Assembly (NCBI RefSeq): GCF_029873475.1
Contig: NZ_CP123499.1
Location: 1,116,001 to 1,180,000, forward strand
Reading direction: 5' to 3'
Origin: Arsenophonus sp. aPb
GTDB lineage: Bacteria > Pseudomonadota > Gammaproteobacteria > Enterobacterales > Enterobacteriaceae
Length of the DNA stretch: 64,000 bases
The notes under the pieces are model-generated. The model was given only the letters and a program-made list of their open reading frames with translations, did no database searches and was not told the DNA's origin. This document shows positions 1-8,334 of this stretch, piece by piece (positions within the stretch are counted from its first letter, which is position 1; every line of letters begins with the position of its first letter). A program made the translations under genes and the position numbers.

Positions 1-1745
1 GGATCTATACTGCTAAATTAATCGGTACAACTGCTGGTGAAGCCTCTATTGAAGTTAAAGTTAATGATGCAGTATTGCAGATTAAGAATAGCGCTAAAGT
101 CACTTTAACCGCAGATAACAGTAAGCCAAGTTTAGAGAAATCTAAGCTAACTGCGACACCGCTTACGATTGTTGCTAATGGGAAAGATAGTGCGATCTTA
201 AGGCTAAGCTTAGTCGATATTAACGCTAATCCAATCACCGGTTATAAGGAAAACGTGAAGTTTAATACCAGCCTAGAACACAGCAAAGTAAGCGAAATCG
301 TCGAGGAAAGTAATGGTGTTTATACAGCAAAACTAACTGGAATCCAGGCGGGCAATAGTAACATTACGGTTAAATTCAATGAATTGGAGTTAAACTTTCC
401 GGCAGCAGTAACAGTGACTTTAACGCCAGATAGCGATAATCCAAGCGTAGAGAAATCTAAGCTTGTCGCCGATCCTACCACTATTGTTGCTGATGGCGAA
501 AAGACCTCGAACTTAACCCTGACATTGATGGATGCCAATAATAATCCGATTACTGGCCAAAAAGTTGAATTTACAACTAACCTGGCGAACAGTGAATTCG
601 ATAAAGTGAAAGAAAATGATAAAGGGATTTACACGGCTAAATTGAAAGGAAAAACTGCTGGTGTGACTACCATTAACGTGAAGGTTAATGACAAAGAGTT
701 CGCTATCGAGACTAAAGTCACTTTGACAGCTGATAGTAAAACAGCGGTATTAAAACAGGTGACATTGGATGGCGATAATACCAGTAAAGTGGCTAATGGC
801 AGTGATAACTTTACCTTTACGGCGTTGGTCAAGGATGCCAACGATAATCCAGTACCAAATATTACCCTAAAATGGTTACAGAATAAGGGTAATAACGTTA
901 CCTTATCGAATAATGGTGAGAGTGAAACTAATGCTGAGGGTAAAGCTAGCATCACCTTGACCAGTACTACTGTTACGGTAGCTGGCGTACAGGTTTCAGC
1001 CAAAAAAGGCGATGATGAAGCGATTGTCGCAGATAAAAAAGTCAATTTTTATCGCAAGTTTAATTTAAATGGAACAGTCGTTAATGCGGTAAATGGTAAA
1101 GGGATCGCTAATGCAGAAATTAAACTTTACACCTCAGATAGCAATTCTAAAGCTAAATACGAGGCACGAAGCAATAGCAAAGGAGAATTCACTATCCTAG
1201 ATCTGATTGAGCAACCTTATACTCTTAAAACCAAAGCGCAAGGTTTTGTTGATTATGAGCTTGGAATTAATGATCCAGAAAAACAGTTGCAGAAAATTAT
1301 TTTGTCACCGGAGCTAGGGGATGATTATGCCCGTATTATTTTATCATGGGGTCCTACTCCTAAAGATTTAGATTCCCATCTATGGGGTGATACGAATACT
1401 GGCAATCGATTCCATGTGAGTTTTGGTAATAAAAAGGCGCCAGATGGCAGTGCAATTCTTGACATAGATGCGAGAGAGGGTTTTGGGCCTGAAACGATCA
1501 CCATTAAAAAGTTAAACCCAGGGCGTTATCGTTACGCAGTTCATAATTTTAGCAAAGACCCCGCAATTACTACTTCGCATGCCAAGGTGGTGGTTGCCCA
1601 AAAAGACAAAAATGGCGGTACCCAAGTCAGCCAATATGATATACCAACATCAGGTGAAGGCTTATGGTGGGAGGTATTTGAACTAGATGGTAATACTGGA
1701 GAGATCCGTATTATTGATCAGATAACTAATACTGAGCCAAAGTAA
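1..1745 (+). CDS. Invasin-like protein with bacterial Ig-like repeats and C-terminal YfaP-like domain (5' partial)
   Basis: The reading frame is open from base 3, so the gene begins before the window; an internal TTG at 75 is not a credible start. The visible part has Ig-like (Big_1 type) domains of about 102 residues, each opening with a V-T-L-T-x-D strand (near 102, 411 and 714) and containing a D-x-N-x-N-P-I-T-G motif. From about 1065 to 1310 there is a carboxypeptidase-regulatory-like (transthyretin-fold) domain. The last about 140 residues resemble the DUF2135/YfaP type (LSWGPTPKDLDSHLWG, then LNPGRYRYAVHNFS). Such proteins are surface adhesins or invasins; the N-terminal export or beta-barrel part would lie outside the window. 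No anchor is seen at the C terminus. Binding partner unknown. Confidence 0.85.
   Translation, partial: IYTAKLIGTTAGEASIEVKVNDAVLQIKNSAKVTLTADNSKPSLEKSKLTATPLTIVANGKDSAILRLSLVDINANPITGYKENVKFNTSLEHSKVSEIVEESNGVYTAKLTGIQAGNSNITVKFNELELNFPAAVTVTLTPDSDNPSVEKSKLVADPTTIVADGEKTSNLTLTLMDANNNPITGQKVEFTTNLANSEFDKVKENDKGIYTAKLKGKTAGVTTINVKVNDKEFAIETKVTLTADSKTAVLKQVTLDGDNTSKVANGSDNFTFTALVKDANDNPVPNITLKWLQNKGNNVTLSNNGESETNAEGKASITLTSTTVTVAGVQVSAKKGDDEAIVADKKVNFYRKFNLNGTVVNAVNGKGIANAEIKLYTSDSNSKAKYEARSNSKGEFTILDLIEQPYTLKTKAQGFVDYELGINDPEKQLQKIILSPELGDDYARIILSWGPTPKDLDSHLWGDTNTGNRFHVSFGNKKAPDGSAILDIDAREGFGPETITIKKLNPGRYRYAVHNFSKDPAITTSHAKVVVAQKDKNGGTQVSQYDIPTSGEGLWWEVFELDGNTGEIRIIDQITNTEPK
102..1055 (+). 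repeat. Tandem Ig-like domain repeats (period about 306 bp)
   Basis: Units begin near 102, 411 and 714. The first two are clearly related at DNA and protein level (SLEKSKLTATPLTIVANGK against SVEKSKLVADPTTIVADGE); the third is diverged. Confidence 0.75.
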
Positions 1746-2129
1746 CGATCATTAAGTAAATCAATTAGTAAAAACTGAATGCATAGGGATATGCATTCAG
1801 GATTGATAAATAATAGAATGGAGAAAATATTTAATTGTTAATAAGTAGCTTTAATTATTTTTAACTTGGTTTATCGATTGCTAAAAATGAAATTATTACT
1901 CTAATTAGCAAACAAAATTAAACCCATTTTGACTGAAATAAAAGATATTAGGAAGTAGTTAACCTGCCAGGGATGGCAACTTATATTTTAAATCCATGGT
2001 TATTGATCTGAGAGGTAGATCGCTTTATTAATTGTTAGATAAGAAAGTTGTTTACTTCTTTTATCAGTTAATTTACCATTCTTCATTTCGTGTAGATCAA
2101 AGAAAATAATATTTTTAGGATTCAATGAC
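1746..2129. other. Intergenic region, 384 bp
   Basis: AT-rich. It holds the hairpin at 1775-1800 and the ribosome binding site of the lipoprotein gene (AGGA at 2117-2120). No further gene is seen. Confidence 0.5.
1775..1800 (+). terminator. Hairpin after the invasin-like gene
   Basis: Perfect 11-bp stem CTGAATGCATA (1775-1785) and TATGCATTCAG (1790-1800) around a GGGA loop, 30 bases after the stop. There is no long T-run, so it is either a weak intrinsic terminator or an mRNA 3'-end hairpin. Confidence 0.5.
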
Positions 2130-2564
2130 ATGACGTACAATAAAAAAAATCTGTTTAGTGTATTATTAGCTATTATGTTGTTGACCGGATGCGCAGGTTT
2201 CGCTAAAAAAAATAGTAATATCGATAACCAAACAGCGGCAGTTGAATCGCCAGTCAACAAATCTGGAATATTATTTAATGGAATTATTATTTCCTCAACA
2301 AACAACGAATGTATTGATCACTTAAATCTACTTAAAAAAACAGAACCAGTTAAATATCAAAAATATATTAAAGATTACGTTATGATTATGGATGATATTA
2401 AATATTGGAATGTTAACAAAAATATTATGGATAGTGATTCAAAAAATCTGTTAGCGATGGCACTTAATACCAAACTTGATTTACTCTGTGCCAAGGTAAA
2501 GTATAATAATTTTGTTAGCACGAAAAAGAAAATACAGAAGTTAGTTGACTCCTATCAAAAATAG
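2130..2564 (+). CDS. Small putative lipoprotein, unrecognised
   Basis: 144 residues. A lipoprotein signal peptide is visible: basic start (NKK), hydrophobic stretch FSVLLAIML, then lipobox LTGC with the lipidated Cys at residue 21. Residue 22 is Ala, so outer-membrane sorting is likely. The mature part is polar and Lys/Asn-rich, with a CIDHLNLLKKTEP stretch and no domain I recognise. An AGGA ribosome binding site lies 9 bases before the ATG; an overlapping ATG at 2125 leads at once to a stop. It stands alone between the invasin-like gene and the opposite-strand modE. It may be lineage-specific. Confidence 0.65.
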   Translation: MTYNKKNLFSVLLAIMLLTGCAGFAKKNSNIDNQTAAVESPVNKSGILFNGIIISSTNNECIDHLNLLKKTEPVKYQKYIKDYVMIMDDIKYWNVNKNIMDSDSKNLLAMALNTKLDLLCAKVKYNNFVSTKKKIQKLVDSYQK

Positions 2565-2706
2565 TTAATTTGCTGTTATAGGTGTATAATATTAATCTCA
2601 ATGTTTTATATTTTTATTATAAAAGCTTAATTATTGACTGATTTTATTAAGCCTTTTATATCTTAAAATAAATTTTATAAAATTAATCTGATGTTAAGAT
2701 GGGCAA

Positions 2707-3492
2707 TTATTGTAATGTTGCGACGATAATCTGGTTAGCAGCAAAAACCGCCGTTACCATACTGCCAATTTTTATCTTTTGTTCTGCTATTGCTTGATTT
2801 GACATAATAGAACAAAGTAATAATCCATCCTTTAGTTTCACTTTCAACTCACTATCTCTATCATCTTTTTCAATATCAACTACCGCTCCTGTTACGCTAT
2901 TATCGGCTGCTGCTGTTACTGTTTGTGGTGGCAGTAATTTTATTGCGGGTGCTTTAATTAGGATTAAAACTTCTTTGCCGGCTGTTAATTGTAATCGTTT
3001 GATACTTTGCTTAGTTAATGATGCATTTATAATGGTGTTACTATTGGTTAACTGAATTTTGACAGTTTGCTGAATTGAGTGGCTATCATATTCGATCAAA
3101 GTACCAAAGAATTGATTACGGGCACTAGTTTGCAATGAAAAACGTGAAATTGCCGCCAGCAAACTATCGAGCGGTAAATCTTCCTCATTTAATACATGAA
3201 AGGCTTTTTGCTGGATCTGTTTTAATAATCCATACAGTTGTAGTAAACGTTCGCCGTAGGGAGTTAAAGCGGTACCACCGCCACCTTTACCGCCGGTAGC
3301 ACTAGCCAGTAGGGTTTTATCAGTTATTTGATTCATTTCGTTTATTGCATGCCAGGCGCTTTTATAACTCATACCCGCCAATTGTGCTGCTTGTTTGATC
3401 GAACCGGAAGATTTTATATAGTTGAGTAATTTTATCCGCCGTGCATCAGCAAATAGTCGATCATGAAGTTTTAAGGTTAAGAAAATATCCAT
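2707..3492 (-). CDS. modE: Molybdate-responsive transcriptional regulator ModE
   Basis: 261 residues, against 262 in E. coli. The N-terminal winged helix-turn-helix is clear (RRIKLLNYIKSSGSIKQAA, then GMSYKSAWHAINEMN, then the Gly-rich wing GGKGGGG). Two MOP-type molybdate-binding halves follow (from about residue 125 and about residue 195). Family knowledge: Mo-bound ModE dimers repress modABC and activate molybdoenzyme genes. The modABC transporter normally next door is absent here; only acrZ, transcribed away from modE, remains. Confidence 0.95.
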   Translation of the reverse strand: MDIFLTLKLHDRLFADARRIKLLNYIKSSGSIKQAAQLAGMSYKSAWHAINEMNQITDKTLLASATGGKGGGGTALTPYGERLLQLYGLLKQIQQKAFHVLNEEDLPLDSLLAAISRFSLQTSARNQFFGTLIEYDSHSIQQTVKIQLTNSNTIINASLTKQSIKRLQLTAGKEVLILIKAPAIKLLPPQTVTAAADNSVTGAVVDIEKDDRDSELKVKLKDGLLLCSIMSNQAIAEQKIKIGSMVTAVFAANQIIVATLQ

Positions 3493-3801
3493 TAAAAATA
3501 GCCTTATTAGCCTAAATACACTTATCAGGTGTATTGTTTTATTGTCCTTTGTTATAGCAAATAGTATGAATAGAATGAAGACTTATCTATTGTTTCGAAT
3601 AAATATCAGCTACTAGAGATTAATATTTTAAAATTTAGTAATTTCTGTCACTAAACCTACCATCGGTGTAAAAAAATGAAAACTTTTAGTGTTAGTCTTC
3701 AAAATAGAAAATAAATAGAATAATCTTACTTATAAGGTTACTATTTAATTAGGTTTATATCTTACTAATTGAATGAATCATTATTTTGCTGAGGCTATCT
3801 A
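3493..3801. other. Divergent modE-acrZ intergenic region
   Basis: 309 bp, AT-rich, containing the promoters of modE (-) and acrZ (+). In E. coli a ModE operator lies in the corresponding region. I see no convincing match to the palindromic operator by eye. Confidence 0.4.
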
Positions 3802-3942
3802 ATGCTGGATATTTTAAAAAGTATGCTTTTTGCACTCTGTATGGTGCCGATTGTAATGGGTGGAATTATGTTATTAATTTATGGCATTGGCGAGCTTTTT
3901 AACATATTGTCGAAGGCACAATTCCATCACTCAAAGAAATAA
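3802..3942 (+). CDS. acrZ: AcrZ, small accessory protein of the AcrB efflux pump
   Basis: 46 residues, starting MLDILKSMLFALCMVPIVMG; the E. coli protein starts [20 protein letters not shown] (49 residues, from memory). It is one hydrophobic helix followed by YGIGELFNIL and a basic tail. A GAGG ribosome binding site lies 7 bases before the ATG. Family knowledge: AcrZ lies in the inner membrane against AcrB and changes its substrate preference. The position beside modE matches E. coli, which supports the call despite the size. Confidence 0.9.
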   Translation: MLDILKSMLFALCMVPIVMGGIMLLIYGIGELFNILSKAQFHHSKK

Positions 3943-4345
3943 CATTAATTCATTTATCTTCTCTTGATAGTTAGCCAAAATTTTTTGGCATTGCCTGAAA
4001 AAGCGTTTTATGCTTTTTCAGGCGTTTTATTACTTATTTTTAATTTGAGTGACATATTTATTTATATATAAAAGAAGCCTCAATTACCTCGCAATTCTCT
4101 ATTTTTAGTCCTTTATTATTTGTTTTGCAAAAGCTTGATACCCTATTTGATGGCTTACTAATGTCAAAATATTAAATAAAATCAGTCTGTTTAGTTTAAA
4201 AGTATAAATAAACTATAAAACTGTAAATTGACTTAGTGATTGATAAAGCGATTTTTATTTCTAACTGTGAAAAAATAGCTTGGTTGTTATTTGATAGCAC
4301 GATAAGTTCATTTGTTTTATTTTATTTCGTTTAAGGATAATTATT
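3943..4345. other. Intergenic region where modABC lies in relatives
   Basis: 403 bp of AT-rich DNA with the acrZ terminator at its left end. No fragment of modA, modB or modC is recognisable. Confidence 0.5.
3993..4023 (+). terminator. Rho-independent terminator of acrZ
   Basis: GCCTGAAAAAGC (3993-4004) pairs with GCTTTTTCAGGC (4012-4023) around a 7-base loop, followed by GTTTTATTA. It lies 50 bases after the acrZ stop. Confidence 0.85.
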
Positions 4346-5482
4346 ATGCCGCCATCAACTTTTTGCATTCCTACTATCAATAAAATTGGCCGGGGATGTT
4401 TAGTCGATGTGGTAAATTTAATGAAGGATTATGGTTATCAGCATGTGCTTATAGTGACTGATCCTTTTTTAATGAACAGTGGTCTGGTTGAAAAAGTAAC
4501 CAGAATTTTTTTACATAATAAGATTAAAAGTCATCTTTTTACTGATGCAAAATTGGTGTCATCATTAGAAATCGTAAAACAGTCGCTTGGTTGTTATGAA
4601 CAGCAGCAAATTGATTGTATCGTTTCAATTGGAGAGGGAGCTGCCTATGATTATGCAAAAGCAATGATTTATTTACAATCTGATCAATCGATTTTTATTA
4701 GTGATAATAGTAAAAAACCATGGCCTTTAATTACCATTAATACAACTTCCGCCTCAAATATTGATAATTTTAATCCTCTGCTTGATCAAACTAAGAATGA
4801 ATTAATCAATTTGGCTATAGCCGGATCACGCATTACCCCCTTACTGTCAGTAACTGAGCCGGAATTAATGCTGGGTTTATCAAGTGAATTTATTGCTGCA
4901 TTAGGTATGAACTCTTTAACTTATGCCATTGAGGCTTATGTTTCTACAGCCGCTAATCCTGTTACCGATGCATGTGCTTTGAGTGCTGTCAAAATATTGA
5001 GTAATGCTCTACGCCGAGCGGTTAATTATTCATTAGATTTACAGGCCCATGAAAATATTGCTTATGCCCAGTTTCTTGCGGGTATGGCTTTCAACAATGC
5101 TTCGCAGGGATATGTACAGACCTTAGCCTGGCAAGTGAGCCATTTTTATAATCAACCACTCACAATTTGCAATGCCGTTTTGTTGCCCCAAGTACAAGCT
5201 TTTAATCTGAAGCTAGTGGCAAAAAAGTTAAAAAATATTGCTGGTGCAATGGGGATTCGAGTTGCTCATATGACCGATCAACGTGGTGCAGAAGCTTGTA
5301 TTGCTGAAATAAGGCGGCTAAATTGTGATCTTGGACTACCTTCAGGACTAAGACGATTGAATGTTCAGGATAGTGATTTAGCTAAATTAGCTAAAGCAGC
5401 GTTAAAAAGTGCTTCCGGTATCACTAATCCTGTTCAGGCGAATTTAACTGATTTGATCGCTATTTACCAATCAGCAATGTAG
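4346..5482 (+). CDS. YiaY-like iron-containing alcohol dehydrogenase homologue lacking all metal ligands
   Basis: 378 residues, colinear over its full length with E. coli YiaY (shared: STFxIP start, TPLLSV, AFNNASxGYV, CNAVLLP, GAEACI, AIYxxAM end). The key sites are gone. The metal-binding motif GMDALTH is GMNSLTY here (Asp189 to Asn, His193 to Tyr). The two His of the VHAMAH motif are Gln258 and Trp262, and the His of PHG is Leu272. The NAD-site GGGS is GEGA (96-99) and the TTAGT motif is TTSAS. The frame is intact with no premature stop. It probably cannot act as a metal-dependent dehydrogenase. It may be a pseudoenzyme with another role, or an early relic. Confidence 0.9.
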   Translation: MPPSTFCIPTINKIGRGCLVDVVNLMKDYGYQHVLIVTDPFLMNSGLVEKVTRIFLHNKIKSHLFTDAKLVSSLEIVKQSLGCYEQQQIDCIVSIGEGAAYDYAKAMIYLQSDQSIFISDNSKKPWPLITINTTSASNIDNFNPLLDQTKNELINLAIAGSRITPLLSVTEPELMLGLSSEFIAALGMNSLTYAIEAYVSTAANPVTDACALSAVKILSNALRRAVNYSLDLQAHENIAYAQFLAGMAFNNASQGYVQTLAWQVSHFYNQPLTICNAVLLPQVQAFNLKLVAKKLKNIAGAMGIRVAHMTDQRGAEACIAEIRRLNCDLGLPSGLRRLNVQDSDLAKLAKAALKSASGITNPVQANLTDLIAIYQSAM

Positions 5483-5590
5483 TTTTAATGTTATAACTAA
5501 TTATTGTTAGAGAATTGTGATCTTTGAATTATATTAATAAGTAGGGTAAGTATAATGTAACTACTGAGTTGATCGGAGGTGGTGGGATTT

Positions 5591-6424
5591 ATGAAGAAGG
5601 TCGCTATCATTGGATTAGGCTGGTTAGGATTGCCCTTGGCGCTTGAGTTAATGCGCTCAGGAATCGAAGTGGTTGGTAGTAAAACTACGCCAGATGGTGT
5701 AAATGCAGCAAGAATGTCAGGTATTGATTGTTACCAGCTACTACTTACGCCAGATATTGAGTGTGAAGCCGAAGATCTGGTGCAGTTAATGAATGCTACG
5801 GATGTGCTGGTTATTATGTTACCGGCAAATAAAACGGCAGAAGGTGGTATCGGCTATTTGAAGGCGGTACAACTTTTAGTTGATACTGCGCTTTCCTACG
5901 CTATACCGCGTATTATTTTTACCAGTTCAACCTCAGTATATGGTGCGCAAAGTGGAACTTTGAATGAAGATGCGGAGCTATATCCTAATACCGAGGTAGG
6001 TAAAACGCTGGTCGAGGTAGAAAATTGGTTACACCAATTACCAAATATATCGGTAGATATTCTAAGGCTAGCGGGTTTAGTGGGAGAAGCTCGACATGCA
6101 GGACGGTTTTTAGCGGGCCAAACAGCATTAACTGGAGGAAATGAGCCGGTTAATCTTATTCACCAAGATGATATTATTACTGCAATAAAGTTATTAATAT
6201 TGCGGCCAGAAGGTGGCAATATTTATAATTTATGCGCACCTGAACATCCTATTAGATCATCTTATTATACAACGGCATCGCAACAGGTAGCCTTGCAACC
6301 GCCGGAATTTATTTCTGAATCAACGCCTATTGCTGGAAAAATTATAGATGGCAGCCGTATTTGTAGGGAGCTTGGATTCGAATATAACTACCCTGATCCT
6401 GGTAATATGCCAATGAGTCTATAA
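5591..6424 (+). CDS. yeeZ: NAD(P)-dependent SDR-family protein YeeZ
   Basis: 277 residues from the ATG at 5591, chosen because it gives MKKVAIIGLGWLGLP as in E. coli YeeZ (274) and has GGAGGTGG 8 bases upstream; an upstream GTG at 5579 overlaps that site. Rossmann motif GLGWLG at residues 8-13, SSTSVYG with the SDR Ser/Tyr region, and the family-typical C-terminal part IIDGSRICxELGFEY. Extended-SDR epimerase/dehydratase-like protein; substrate unknown. Confidence 0.93.
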   Translation: MKKVAIIGLGWLGLPLALELMRSGIEVVGSKTTPDGVNAARMSGIDCYQLLLTPDIECEAEDLVQLMNATDVLVIMLPANKTAEGGIGYLKAVQLLVDTALSYAIPRIIFTSSTSVYGAQSGTLNEDAELYPNTEVGKTLVEVENWLHQLPNISVDILRLAGLVGEARHAGRFLAGQTALTGGNEPVNLIHQDDIITAIKLLILRPEGGNIYNLCAPEHPIRSSYYTTASQQVALQPPEFISESTPIAGKIIDGSRICRELGFEYNYPDPGNMPMSL

Positions 6425-6764
6425 TTAGAGAATTGACTGTAAGATCTATTTTGCATCTTAACTGTCAATAAAAGTGCTGCTTAACACCCAAAATTAGTTA
6501 ATAAAAAGTTTTGGGCTTATTTATTTATGCCATCTGCGAGCAGTTATTGTCCGAGATTGTAGGCTGTTCGGCTTATGACGGATATTTGATATTGCCTTAA
6601 TTCTATCTATTGAAACAGTTAACAACCTATTTTTTCTACCTCAGTTTGTGTGGCAGATCAAATGTAGCAATATTGTTTATGCATTTCAGCTAACTTTAAT
6701 CGTTATAAGCGCTTTATAGTAGCATACTTAATATATTTTAATCAGAAAGCGCGGGAGATCGATA
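6425..6764. other. yeeZ-dacC intergenic region
   Basis: 340 bp. It contains a hairpin, CCCAAAA (6487-6493) with TTTTGGG (6509-6515) followed by CTTATTTATTT, a likely weak terminator for yeeZ. The rest would hold the dacC promoter; the ribosome binding site GGAG is at 6754-6757. Confidence 0.45.
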
Positions 6765-7973
6765 ATGAAACAGAGCTTGATGACAAAAATTAACCGTTTG
6801 ACGAATGGATTAAGTCTATTATTTATTTTTGTTTTCCCGATGAATGTTTATGCCGATGGACCGCAGATTACACCACAACTTGATGTAAAAGCTTATGTGC
6901 TGATGGATTATCATAGTGGTAAAGTTTTAACAGCCAACAATCCAGATGAACGTTTAGATCCAGCTAGTTTAACAAAAATTATGACTAGTTATGTGGTGGG
7001 TCAAGCGATTAAAGCAGGTAAAATTAGCGTTAATGATCTTATCACTGTGGGAGAAGATGCTTGGGCAACTGGTAATCCTGTTTTACGCGGCTCTTCTTTA
7101 ATGTTTTTAAAACCGAGCGATAGGGTTTCGGTGCTGGATTTAAATCGTGGTATTGTCATTCAATCTGGGAATGATGCTTGTATTGCATTGGCAGATTACG
7201 TCGCCGGTAGTCAAACTGTTTTTGTCGATCTCATGAACCAGTATGTTACCTCATTAGGATTAAAAAATACGCATTTTAAGACCGTACACGGCTTGGATTC
7301 AGAAGGCCAATTCAGTACTGCCCATGATATGGCGATATTAACTCAGGCTCTAATTAGAGATGTACCCGATGAGTATTTATTACACGGCGAAAAAGTGTTT
7401 ACTTACAATAAAATTAAGCAATTTAATCGCAATCGTTTATTGTGGAGCAAAAACTTACAGGTGGATGGCGTTAAGACCGGTCATACTAGTGGAGCAGGGT
7501 ATAATCTTATCACATCGGCAACGAATGGCCCGATGCGATTGATTGCTGTGGTGTTGGGCGCAGGGAGTGATCGCATTCGTTTTACTGAAAGTGAAAAGCT
7601 GCTAAATTGGGGATTTCGTTTTTTTACAACGGTTATTCCCATAACGGCAGATAAGCCCTTTACGACTGAAAAGGTATGGTATGGTAACCGGTCTACGGTT
7701 CTATTGGGAACTGAAAAAGATGCAGCGATAACCATCCCGAAAGGAAGAGAACAAGACTTAAAAGCGACCTATAGTCTTAACTCTGATTATCTCAAAGCTC
7801 CGTTAAGTAAAAATCAGGTGGTAGGGACAATTAATTTCTTTATAAACGATCAATTGATTGATAAACGTCCATTGGTAGTGAAACAAGCGATAGATCAAGG
7901 TGGATTTTTGAGTCGAGTATGGGACTATATTGTCGTAACAATTTCCAGCTGGTGGCAGGCATTATTTGGTTAG
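6765..7973 (+). CDS. dacC: D-alanyl-D-alanine carboxypeptidase, PBP6 type
   Basis: 402 residues, close to E. coli DacC throughout (for example ATGNPVLRGSSLMFLKP and VIQSGNDACIALADYVAGSQ). A signal peptide ends near VYA (residues 28-30). Penicillin-binding motifs: Ser68-Leu-Thr-Lys71, Ser134-Gly-Asn136, Lys237-Thr-Gly239. A C-terminal beta-domain (PBP5_C) and an amphipathic end (WDYIVVTISSWWQALFG) would hold it on the periplasmic face of the inner membrane. It trims the terminal D-Ala from pentapeptides. DacA or DacD is possible as a name, but the sequence fits DacC best. Confidence 0.92.
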   Translation: MKQSLMTKINRLTNGLSLLFIFVFPMNVYADGPQITPQLDVKAYVLMDYHSGKVLTANNPDERLDPASLTKIMTSYVVGQAIKAGKISVNDLITVGEDAWATGNPVLRGSSLMFLKPSDRVSVLDLNRGIVIQSGNDACIALADYVAGSQTVFVDLMNQYVTSLGLKNTHFKTVHGLDSEGQFSTAHDMAILTQALIRDVPDEYLLHGEKVFTYNKIKQFNRNRLLWSKNLQVDGVKTGHTSGAGYNLITSATNGPMRLIAVVLGAGSDRIRFTESEKLLNWGFRFFTTVIPITADKPFTTEKVWYGNRSTVLLGTEKDAAITIPKGREQDLKATYSLNSDYLKAPLSKNQVVGTINFFINDQLIDKRPLVVKQAIDQGGFLSRVWDYIVVTISSWWQALFG

Positions 7974-8334
7974 TTTAATTGTTAGTTTAATTTTTAAAAG
8001 ATAAAAAAAGACCCAGGGGTCTTTTTTTATAATTATTTTTAATAAAAGTAAAGTAAATATAAATTAATTAAATTAGCTTTATATTTAATTAATTTTATAA
8101 ATTATAAAAATATAATATTGTTTTTTTATATGAATTTACTTTTTTATTTACAGACAAACTTCATTGTGACATTAAATTAATTAACTCATAATTGCTTTAG
8201 ACATAATTAAATAATAAATAATTATGCATTAATTAGCTTATTTTAATTTTGTCCACTAATTATTTCGGATTAATAGAAAGTTATTCCGCGTTCCCTATTT
8301 TTATTAAATAAAATCTTATGGTGGAGTTTGTATA
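7974..8334. other. AT-rich intergenic region before the repeat protein
   Basis: 361 bp. It holds the dacC terminator, then about 300 bp of extremely AT-rich sequence. The ribosome binding site of the next gene is probably GGTGGAG near 8320. Confidence 0.5.
8003..8028 (+). terminator. Rho-independent terminator of dacC
   Basis: AAAAAAAGACC (8003-8013) pairs with GGTCTTTTTTT (8018-8028) around CAGG; the T-run is part of the stem. Confidence 0.9.
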
